From contig CM050446.2 of NCBI GenBank assembly GCA_027563935.2, positions 126,620,499-126,684,498 of the forward strand: DNA of 64,000 nucleotides, given 5' to 3'. This DNA is from Costus lasius. Lineage: Eukaryota > Streptophyta > Magnoliopsida > Zingiberales > Costaceae. The position numbers were made by a program, and so were the translations under genes. Positions 34,786 to 43,584 of the stretch are shown here, in pieces (position 1 is the first letter of the stretch; each line of letters starts with the position of its first letter). Under the pieces are notes generated by a model that ran no database searches, was not told where the DNA came from, and saw only the letters and a list, made by a program, of their open reading frames with translations.

Positions 34786-37396
34786 TGTCACATCCCCTCA
34801 GAATAAACCCCAATCACAGACAGAAACCGCGGAAGATAGGGAACGTCACACACAAAACAACAAGACAGATGCTAGGGAATGATAGCTTACGGAAAAAGAT
34901 TCGGAAAATTTCGGCAGCATGTCCCCAGAAAAACTAAGGAAATTCCTGTACATGCTCCATAAACACAAACTGAAACATACCATTTCGAAATCAAAATTCT
35001 TAATCCTTATCACAACATCAAACTAATAAATCACAATAATCAAATAACACTGAACAAAACAGAATTCACCGAAAACAAGCTTAAGCCCTCGGTTTAACAG
35101 TCGTATCAAAACCAAATGCCAACCCGGCAACAATATCACAGTAGTCGAAAACTAACAGCCACATCCGGCTAACATGTCAATGAACAAAATCATAAAAACC
35201 TCGGCCACATCCGGCCCTCAAAATAGCACAGGCTCGTAGGCCCCAAAATATCAAGTCAGAAAACTAAACATCCGCTCACGCTGTAGGCTCCTGTCCTGCA
35301 TCTGGAAATATCGTGGAATGAGCTACACGGCTCAGTGAGTAGATAGTCTCGTTCGACCATCCACTAATATACAATCAAAAATAGATGCAGATATCTTTTC
35401 AAAGCTTTTAACGGAATATGTCAAAGTATGATACATAAGAAAACCGATAACCATAAATCACAATCATGATCAGAAAACAATACACCCACAACCTCGGGCA
35501 ACCAGACACAAAACAGCCTATCCGGCTAACAGACTAAGGATTACACAACTAATATCCAGTGATTCAGAATTGACCCCAAGGGTCCAACCTGGCCCTCGTC
35601 AAGGCACTGAGAGTAACTTGCAACAAACCATGGTGAGGCGTAGATTCAAGAGGTGGCCCCCCGCCAGGTCACGACGTGGCACTTTGCTCTACGACACTCA
35701 ACCGCACCCCCTTACCGGGAACACAAACAGAACAGAACGGAAGGTGAATGAATTCAAGAGGTGGCCCCCGTCTGACCAAGACGTGGCACTTTGTTTCAAA
35801 CACCCAACTCTCAAAAGGTTTATCACTTGGACAAAATACCCTTAACACAAACCGGTAACCTGAACCTCTAACCTGGTCACTAGACTCTAGAACAGTCCCT
35901 CCATTACCGGAAACAAGTCAGAACAGGATGGGTGGATTTTCCAACCCCAAATCAAAATGACTGTTCCCTGAGTGCTCTAGTTAACCCTTAGGTTCAGTCC
36001 ACCCAAGTCTAGGACCCCTATCGAACGCATACATCACGAACATTGTCTCGGACACCACATCAATCAAGTTCAGGAAAGGTCCTTAGATTTCATGCAAACA
36101 TGGTTTAACCTTTTCTAAGTTATCATCCAAGGTTATCAATCAATATTCCACATCACTACTTTCTACATACACCATTCAACAAAAATACATACTAATACAG
36201 AAAATTCACCAAATTTCATCAGCAGATAACATAAATACAGAATATCACAGATTCATAGTTTTCTCCTAGTTCTTATAACAAAAGACAGAAATGCCCCTAG
36301 TTCAAAGTGTAAGCATGCAGGAAAACTCATCCAAAAATTTCGTAAAAATAGTCATTACGTCCCTCATGATCCTTAGATTCGTAATTCCAAGTTTTCCCCC
36401 AATTTAACTAGCAAATTTACCGAATTACCCCTAGGTCAATTTCAGTCAACAGAAACTTTTATTTCCAAAAATTCCCCAAAAAAAATGGTAGAGTCCTCAT
36501 ATACCTAATTTCATGAAAATCCAGTTTGCCCCAATTTTTACCCATACATTTGGGAGCAATTTCATGAAGAATGGGCAAAATTCTCAATTAAGCCCTAATC
36601 TTCATGTAATTGAATGTTTAAAGCCACATACATGTTTAATCAAGGTCTAATTGATGATTAGAAGTCTTAGAGATGAAAAGCCCTAATTTTTATGCAAACT
36701 AGGGTTTCGAAATTTAGGGAAAAACAAAGAAACGTGTACAACTTGAAATCAAGAGTTCATGTCATATTTCTAAGCATCAATCTTCTCTAAATCAAGCAAC
36801 AATCCCAATATACAATATACATGATCTAGGTGGAAGAGAAGATCCACTCACCTTGATTTCGGTTCTTCCAAACCACACTTCCCCACGCCTTCCCTCACGC
36901 CACACACGTCGCCGGAAGCGCTCAAGGAGTCGCCGGAAGTCGCCTCCACCACCACTCGCCGCCGGCCACAAGAAGAGGAGAAGGGAGAAGAAGGCAAGCC
37001 GCCACCTTCACCCTAGGGAAAAATCGTGAGAAAAAGGGAAAACGTGTGAACATGGATCCCTCACGATTTCGTTTACCCATCAAGCCTCCCATGAATCCAA
37101 ACCCAATAGCAAGCATAAGTGGAAGATCCAATAACCCTTTAGTATAAGTTATTCTCCACCTCACCCTTATCAAGGGCTCTTACCCTTTTCTAACAGATAA
37201 ACACCACTAGCCTAGTGGTGTGCAGCACACATTTTACGCCTTAAGTCGCAGGTTTGAATCCTCTCCGCGACACATATTTTTACATCGCAGGAAAAATACA
37301 TAAGTCAATACATTACCTCATTGAAAAACTTCCACAACAAAGCTAGATAAACAAAATTTTATTTTCTTACCTGCTATTAAATTTCCGGATCTTACA
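34786..37396 (-). repeat. 2.6-kb 5' LTR of the Tekay/Del-like element
   Basis: On the minus strand it starts TGTAAGATCC and ends GGGGATGTGACA before the primer site. It contains short internal repeats such as AAGAGGTGGCCCCC (35648 and 35757, plus strand) and a tRNA-like promoter segment at 37203-37275. No second LTR is in the window to compare with. Confidence 0.78.
37203..37275 (+). repeat. tRNA-like Pol III box A/box B segment in the LTR
   Basis: The plus strand has a box A-like TAGCCTAGTGG (37212-37222) and box B-like GGTTTGAATCC (37251-37261), spaced as in tRNAs and SINE heads. It sits near the 5' edge of the LTR and antisense to it. Acceptor-stem pairing is poor, so it is a tRNA-derived relic rather than a tRNA gene. 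Confidence 0.45.
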
Positions 37397-39005
37397 GTAT
37401 ATCCTTTGTTGATCATTTGTACTTCACATATAACTTGTAATATACTCAACAATAACCGTTATAACTCCCTAGTTACGTAGAAGCATTAGGCTATATTAAA
37501 GTAAATCACTTATCTTATGTAAGTGCTTATGACCTCAAGTCTAATAACCTAAACACTTTCTATCACCTATGAACCTAACTTATGACACCTAAGTTATAGT
37601 TTCACGGCGGATTGGTCCACTACATCTTGCTCAATCCACCTATATGTCTGCATTGATTCTCAGCATCTAACCAACTCATATACTAGTCTCATATGCACCA
37701 AGGCTATTTTTTATCCACCAAGGTACTTCAACTAGGAACTAACTTATAAAATTGAACGATGTTAATCTTTAGAGATATTATTATCTAATATATCAACAAA
37801 GGTATTGTGATCAACATGATAATGATAATTATTTTTATTAATTATATAAATTTTATATTGTACAAATTGGTCAGGGCATACATATGAAAGGGGCACTGTG
37901 TCACATGAACAAATGAGTTATAGCATTAATAGGAATTAAAATATTTAGGTTAACACAAAACGCAACATATGTCGAGCCAGGCCTGATTTGCCTAGTCAAA
38001 GCTTAGTTAGTGGATAATACAACAGATCATACAAAACCCAAATTTCCAATAAAAATAAAAATAAAAGAAAAATATTTTTAAAAGGTAAAAATAAAAAAAT
38101 AGGAAATAGAAATATTTTTAAAACAATTATACCTATATTTTAAATGTTGATGATACAAATAAATAGATAAAAAAATCTATTTAAAATTTAAATTTAAGTA
38201 CCTTGTACCTTGGCTTACGTCCTGCCTAGCCAAGCCCATATACTCGGATACCTTTAGCTTAGCTTTACCTACTTGCGCACCTTGTGTCGCCCATGTGTTG
38301 TGCTAGTTCTAATGGGAGAGCCACATGAAGATGAGCGCGGACAAATGGCCCATTCCTTAAATATATATATATATATATATATTAAATAAATAATAAACTT
38401 TTAAATATTATTTTTATATGCCTATTGTTCCCCTATGCATTTGGGTTATAGATCTAATTTGGTCTAATTTAGATTTTGTTTTTTTTGTGAGGAAGGAAAA
38501 TAAAATGAAAAAAAATTAAAAAAGGGGAAAAAAATGAGAGGAATTAAATTTGATCATGTGAGTTTCAAAAATTTTTTCCCCACAACAATAGGGAGGTGGC
38601 AATAGTGAGCAGGCTGAGGGTGATGACGAGTGAGCTAGAGGGCAATGATAGCGAGGGCGAGGGGACTGGAGGGAGAAGGCGAGGGAGATCAATGTGGGTG
38701 AGTGGGCATAGGGAGATGGCAGGGAGGGCAAGCAGGTAGAGGGTGACGGCGGCAACGGCAAGATAATATAGGGTGTGCAGATGACTGTGTGCTGAATTTT
38801 TTTTTTCTTTGAGTTTTTCACCCGCCCGATTTGAGAAAATGAAAGCTTTTTTCCTCCGGTAAATGAGGGGAAAATGCTATACATTTATCCTAAAATTTTA
38901 TTTAATTATGTGTATAGTGAATATGGCCATCGCACGATACGGGTCCACCGCATACAACAAACTTCCATGCATCCGGCGGCGTATTTGGTGGGAAAAAAAG
39001 TTCTA
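37397..39005. other. AT-rich intergenic DNA, no gene recognised
   Basis: Contains an (AT)n tract at 38360-38382 and a purine-rich AGGGAG/GAGGGCGA stretch (38580-38770). Neither strand gives a protein I recognise. Confidence 0.45.
38360..38382. repeat. (AT)n microsatellite
   Basis: About 23 bp of AT dinucleotides. Confidence 0.9.
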
Positions 39006-39130
39006 TACGGTGCCACCGTGCGGTGGCACCATCCACCACACACAAATAAAACACTTAGGTTGGGATTCGTGCAAGCACAAATCCCAAACCAGAGTGTGGG
39101 GTGGATGGTGCGGTGTGCGGTGGCACCGTA
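39006..39130. mobile_element. palindromic MITE fragment at the TR-GAG-2 insertion site
   Basis: The left end TACGGTGCCACCG and right end CGGTGGCACCGTA are inverted, with further pairing of CACCATCCACC and GGATGGTG. The TR-GAG-2 element begins right after it. The flank beyond TR-GAG-2 (43344-43380) contains an AACTTTTTTCTTATTTGGTG stretch. It resembles the inverse of 38970-39005, so the MITE probably continued there before being split. Confidence 0.5.
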
Positions 39131-40511
39131 TGTCACGCCTCGGTCGGATCGGCCTAAAAACAGCACTTATCCGTTGTCTTAGGACCGTCCGGAACGCAAC
39201 TCTCTCTAGGGTTTCCGGCCCCAAATCGAAAACCCTAACTCCCCGATTGGTTTTTATCCCCAAATTACAAGGTCGCTCCGAGAAATCCGAAAAACCCTAA
39301 CCCTAATTTAGAGAAATCCCAAATTTACCTCGCCGGTCAAAATCAATTTTGACCCAACAATCGCCGCAATCTACTTTGCTAACGTAAGCTCGCGTCAGCT
39401 GCCTGAAATCGCGAAAATCGAATTACCAATTCGATTTTGCTTTTGACTGTTGACAATTTTGACCCTCTCGTCCGGCTGACGTCAGCTGCTTGGATTCGAA
39501 CGCCCGCTTCGTCCCGTTTACGACGCCGCTGCGTCTCTTTTCCGCCGAGCGCTGCTACGCTTGTCCGCCGCTACTCAGCACCTAGCCGGAGAGGGAGATC
39601 GGCTGGGAAGACCACCTGTCTTCCGCCGAACTCGTCACCGTCGATCGGAATCCTAGCAATCGTCGCCGCCGGAACCAACGAAGAGTAGCGCCGCCGAACT
39701 CAGAGAAGAACAGGGGAGGACGAGATGAAGAAGACAACGCAATCTTATTCCTCTGAAGATGTTACAGTGCCCTCTCCTCTAGCCGTCGGCCTCCTGGCCG
39801 CCGGTAGCCCTCAATCCCTCCCTCGCCGGAACCCCCTGGTTCCGGTTACAGTTCTCTCTAAACTCCCTCTTTCCGATACCCCCTGATAGTCTGCACAAAG
39901 ACAACGCTCAACTCCCTTTTACGCTTGCTATGCTCCCACCTCTACACACTCAAGCTGCCCCGAAGCTCTCTGAAGATGGAGATGGAGTTGACCCCGTCAG
40001 CGTTCCCTTCAGATGGTTTTATAGAGAAGCGCCACCTCCTTTTTTTCACCTGAAGCCCGCTTCTTCCGCTAGGCAAGGTCGCCGCCCGATTCATGCGTCG
40101 AAGATATCACCAGCTTCCGCGTCCTCCGGGTCTTCTGCCGAGCCGTTGCCGCGTCGCTTGCCAAAGCCTCCGCATCGTCCGCAGCCTCCCGCATCCGAGC
40201 AGCTCGGTGAGGACGACGTCGTCCTCGTTACGTGTGCGTCTCCTTCACGCGCTCTGCTTCCAGCTTTGTCAACGCCGTCTGAGTCTTCCGCCGAAGACTC
40301 TGTTGCCGCGCCGTCCGCAGAAATCGGGGAAGAGGACGTCGCTGCCATCGCGCGTCCGAATCCTGATTCAGGGTCAATCCTAAGCGTTGACCGGCCCAAT
40401 TTCGTTGGAGAACAGGCGCCGCGTTCTCCTCTTATGCATGGGCTTGAGTCCAAGTTTGGCCCAATTGGCCCGATGGGCTTTGGGCCGAACCGGTTGAACC
40501 GGGGCCTGACA
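39131..40511 (-). repeat. 3' LTR of TR-GAG-2
   Basis: 1,381 bp. Plus strand starts TGTCACGCCTCGG and ends GGGGCCTGACA, next to the polypurine tract. It contains a telobox-like AACCCTAACCCTAA (39292-39305). Confidence 0.92.
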
Positions 40512-41776
40512 ATTCTCCCCCGCCCAATTTGGACATCGCCCTCGATGTCTCTAACGGGCGGATCCTGCAGAACCATCGCTCCGATTCTCAACGCCCCGAT
40601 CCGACACTGCTGCACCCCCATGGCATTGTGTGGAACTACCTGCAGTGATCCAATCCGCGGTTGTTCGGTTTCTTCAGCCTCCTCGGCTGGATCCTGCGCT
40701 GCTATTGCCATGAGCTTTTGCTTGCTGGGGCAATCCTTTACCCAGTGAGGACCGCCGCACCAGAAACAACCTTGTGGCTTTTGCTCCCATCGTCCCGGTG
40801 AACCCTTGTTCTGCCGGTGAAAGGGCCTACCCCTCTCTGGAACTCTAGCTCCTGGCAGTGTCCGTGGGGAGCCGCGCTGAGAACCACGCTTTGGTGGTGT
40901 CCTGGATTTCTTTGGTGGTGCTGGTTTGAAACTTCTGTTATCCACCAGAGACTCAGCCACCGCCGCAGCCGCCCTACAGTCAACCGGTTCGCGACGTCGG
41001 ACCTCCGTTTCTGCCCATGGCTGAAGGCCCCGGAGGAAGAAATACCTCCTATTGTCCTCTGCCATGCCTGGAAGCTCCAGCATCAAAGTGGAGAAAGCCC
41101 TGACATACTCTTGGATCGAGCCTGTATGCCTCAGCCGATCCAGTTTGCCACGCGCCTGATCCGCCGAGTTTCCGGGAAGAAACTGCCGCCGCAGTTCCTC
41201 ATGAAAAGTTTCCCAAGTCCAACTAGTAGTCCCTGATGTAGAGCCGACTTTGGTTCGCCACCAAAGTTTCGCGTCGCCTGTGAGATAGGCAATGCCCACT
41301 TGCACCCGATCTCCTGCAGAAATATGGTTAGCTGAAAACAATTGCTCCATATCCCAGATAAAGTTTTTGACCTCTCTGGACGATCGAGCCCCCCCGAACG
41401 TCGCTAGGTCAGGCACGCGCATCCTCGGTTTGGGAGCCTCCTGCTCCACCGGTGCCGCTGCTGATTGCGATACTTGCGTTAGGGCTAAACGTAGTACCCT
41501 AACTTCTGCGTGCATGTCTTCCTTCATGCGAGCCATCTCCCTTGGCAGATGGATCAGACCCTCCACAGTCTGTTGCATGACCTCGATCTGTAACCTCTGT
41601 TGTTCGATCTGCAACCTATGCTGTTCGATCTGCAACCTCTGCTGCTCGATCAGCAATTCCTGATCCTCCACGGTCTTCTGAAGGCTCTCCACCTGTGGAA
41701 TCATCCCATTGCCTCCACCACTGGCCAGACCGAGCACCTGCTCGATCTGAGCGATGCGATCACCCTGGTTCACCAT
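40091..41776 (-). CDS. Gag protein of TR-GAG-2, reading into the 3' LTR
   Basis: From the first in-frame ATG (41776, MVNQGDRIAQIEQVLGL) the frame is open for 561 codons. The frame is also open upstream through the primer site into the LTR, but without an ATG. Features in order: coiled coil with LRLQIEQ-type heptads (about residues 30-60), capsid-like region (VKNFIWDMEQLFSANH, GDAKLWWRTKV, LRRQFLPGNSADQARG, FLRGLQPWAETEVRRREP), basic Pro/Arg linker, and one zinc knuckle CFWCGGPHWVKDC (C-x2-C-x3-H-x4-C). Past the knuckle it crosses the polypurine tract as QIGRGRI and runs 140 codons inside the 3' LTR. Gag packages RNA in virus-like particles; with no pol, enzymes would have to come from another element. 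Confidence 0.82.
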   Translation of the reverse strand: MVNQGDRIAQIEQVLGLASGGGNGMIPQVESLQKTVEDQELLIEQQRLQIEQHRLQIEQQRLQIEVMQQTVEGLIHLPREMARMKEDMHAEVRVLRLALTQVSQSAAAPVEQEAPKPRMRVPDLATFGGARSSREVKNFIWDMEQLFSANHISAGDRVQVGIAYLTGDAKLWWRTKVGSTSGTTSWTWETFHEELRRQFLPGNSADQARGKLDRLRHTGSIQEYVRAFSTLMLELPGMAEDNRRYFFLRGLQPWAETEVRRREPVDCRAAAAVAESLVDNRSFKPAPPKKSRTPPKRGSQRGSPRTLPGARVPERGRPFHRQNKGSPGRWEQKPQGCFWCGGPHWVKDCPSKQKLMAIAAQDPAEEAEETEQPRIGSLQVVPHNAMGVQQCRIGALRIGAMVLQDPPVRDIEGDVQIGRGRIVRPRFNRFGPKPIGPIGPNLDSSPCIRGERGACSPTKLGRSTLRIDPESGFGRAMAATSSSPISADGAATESSAEDSDGVDKAGSRAREGDAHVTRTTSSSPSCSDAGGCGRCGGFGKRRGNGSAEDPEDAEAGDIFDA

Positions 41777-41953
41777 CTCCTCAGGTTCAGCCGTCTCCTT
41801 GGCTTTTCCTTTATCCTGCTTAGGCCGAATGTCCTCTGACGCTCCTCTGGCTGTGTGGGTGATCTTCTGGAATTTCAAACCTTTCTTCACCTTCGAGGGT
41901 GAAGTTGAAGGTGCCGTGTTTGCTGTAACACGTTTGCCCCCTCTGATACCTGT

Positions 41954-43343
41954 TGTCACGCCCCGGTCGGATCGGCCTAAAAACAGCACTTATCCGTTGT
42001 CTTAGGACCGTCCGGCGGAATACCGGAACACAACTCTCTCTAGGGTTTCCGGCTCTAAATCGAAAACCCTAACTCTCCGATTGGTTTTTATCCCCAAATT
42101 ACAAGGTCGCTCCGAGAAATCCGAAAAACTATAACCCTAATTAGAAATCCCTAATTTACCTCGCCGGTCAAAATCAATTTTGACCCAACAATCGCCGCAA
42201 TCTGCTTTGTTGACGTAAGCTCGCGTCAGCCGCCTGAAAATCGCGAAAATCGAATTACCAATTCGATTTTGCTTTTGACTGTTGACAATTTTGACCCTCT
42301 CGTCCGGCTGACGTCAGCTTCTTGGATTTGAATGCCCGCTTCGTCCCGTTTACGACGCCGCTGCGTCTCTTTTCCGCCGAGCGCTGCTGCGCTCGTCCGC
42401 TGCTGCTCAGCACCTAGCCGGAGAGGGAGATTGGCTGGGAAGACCGCCTGTCTTCCTCCGAACTCGTCACCGTCGACCGGAATCCTAGCAATCGTCGCCG
42501 CCGGAACCAACGAAGAGTAGCGCCGCCGAACTCAGAGAAGAACAGGGGAGGACGAGATGAAGAAGACAACGCAATCTTATTCCTCTGAAGATGTTACAGT
42601 GCCCTCTCCTCTAGCCGTCGGCCTCCTGGCCGCCGGTAGCCCTCAATCCCTCCCTCGCTGGAACCCCCTGGTTCCAGTTACAGTTCTCTCTAAACTCCCT
42701 CTTTCCGATACCCCCTGATAGTCTGCATGAAGACAACGCTCAACTCCCTTTTACGCTTGCTATGCTCCCACCTCTACACACTCAAGCTGCCCCGAAGCTC
42801 TCTGAAGATGGAGATGGAGTCGACCCCGTCAGCATTCCCTTCAGATGGTTTTATAGAGAAGCGCCACCTCCTTTTTTTCATCTGAAGCCCGCTTCTTCCG
42901 CTAGGCAAGGTCGCTGCCCGATTCATGCGCCGAAGATATCACCAGCTTCCGCGTCCTCCGGGTCTTCTGCCGAGCCGTTGCCGCGTCGCTTGCCAAAGCC
43001 TCCGCATCGTTCGCAGCCTCCCGCATCCGAGCAGCTTGGTGAGGACGACGTCGTCCTCGTTACGTGTGCGTCTCCTTCACGCGCTCTGCTTCCAGCTTTG
43101 TCAACGCCGTCTGAGTCTTCCGCCGAAGACTCTGTTGCCGCGCCGTCCGCAGAAATCGGGGAAGAGGACGTCGCTGCCATCGCGCGTCTGAATCTTGATT
43201 CAGGGTCAATCCTGAGCGTTGACCGGCCCAATTTCGTTGGAGAACAGGCGCCGCGTTCTCCTCTTATGCATGGGCTTGAGTTCAAGTTTGGCCCAATTGG
43301 CCCAATGAGCTTTGGGCAGAATCGGTTGAACCGGGGCCTGACA
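41954..43343 (-). repeat. 5' LTR of TR-GAG-2
   Basis: 1,390 bp. Plus strand starts TGTCACGCCCCGGTCGG and ends GGGGCCTGACA. Nearly identical to 39131-40511, with a small indel (extra CGGAATACCGG-type bases near 42013) and scattered substitutions. Confidence 0.92.
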
Positions 43344-43584
43344 CCGTGCATATATATAACTTTTTTCTTATTTGGTGGGCTGTAACCAATGCCGTGAATA
43401 TGGATGGACTCGTTTGCATGAGCCCAATGGTGCGCCTAAACAGTGGGCCAATGAACCGAGATTCCAGATTCACCAGAGTCGGCTCGCTCCGATACAAATA
43501 ACATTGTTTCCCCAACGTTCGCGCTCTTGCTCGCGCCGACTCTCGGCGTATAAAAGCCGGAAAAGGCAAAAAAGCGTAGCGGAA

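Larger units (their letters stand above)
31889..37396 (-). mobile_element. 5' half of a Tekay/Del-like Gypsy retrotransposon
   Basis: A minus-strand element with a complete 5' LTR (34786-37396), primer site and an open gag-protease-RT frame. It is cut at the start of RNase H. Integrase and the 3' LTR are absent, and the cut edge is fused to a TR-GAG-type LTR. Very long LTRs with a single-frame gag-pol and tandem CCHC motifs fit the Tekay/Del chromovirus group; the clade is inferred. Confidence 0.82.
39131..43343 (-). mobile_element. TR-GAG-2: structurally complete gag-only LTR retrotransposon
   Basis: Two full LTRs (39131-40511 and 41954-43343) bounded by TGTCA...TGACA surround a 1.44-kb interior. 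The minus strand carries a primer site next to the right LTR (41942-41952, AGGTATCAGAG) and a polypurine tract GGGCGGGGGAGAAT next to the left LTR. Flanks CCGTA (39126-39130) and CCGTG (43344-43348) look like a 5-bp target duplication with one change. The interior encodes Gag only; no protease, RT, RNase H or integrase. The LTRs are very similar over their whole length, with an 11-bp indel near 39190/42012, suggesting fairly recent insertion. Confidence 0.9.

Noticed and set aside
37203..37275. Functional tRNA gene
   Set aside because: Box A and B are present but the acceptor and anticodon stems do not pair convincingly, and the position is inside an LTR.
39290..39305. Interstitial telomere remnant
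   Set aside because: Only two CCCTAA units, at a fixed place in several LTR copies; it belongs to the element.
40091..41989. A 632-codon Gag starting at 41989
   Set aside because: The codon at 41989 is GTG inside the LTR; the first ATG in the frame is at 41776.
42762..43385. Long plus-strand open frame in the right LTR of TR-GAG-2 (and its twin at 39930-40748)
   Set aside because: It lies inside the LTRs, antisense to the element, in GC-rich sequence open in several frames; it has no protein domain and exists twice only because the LTR is duplicated.
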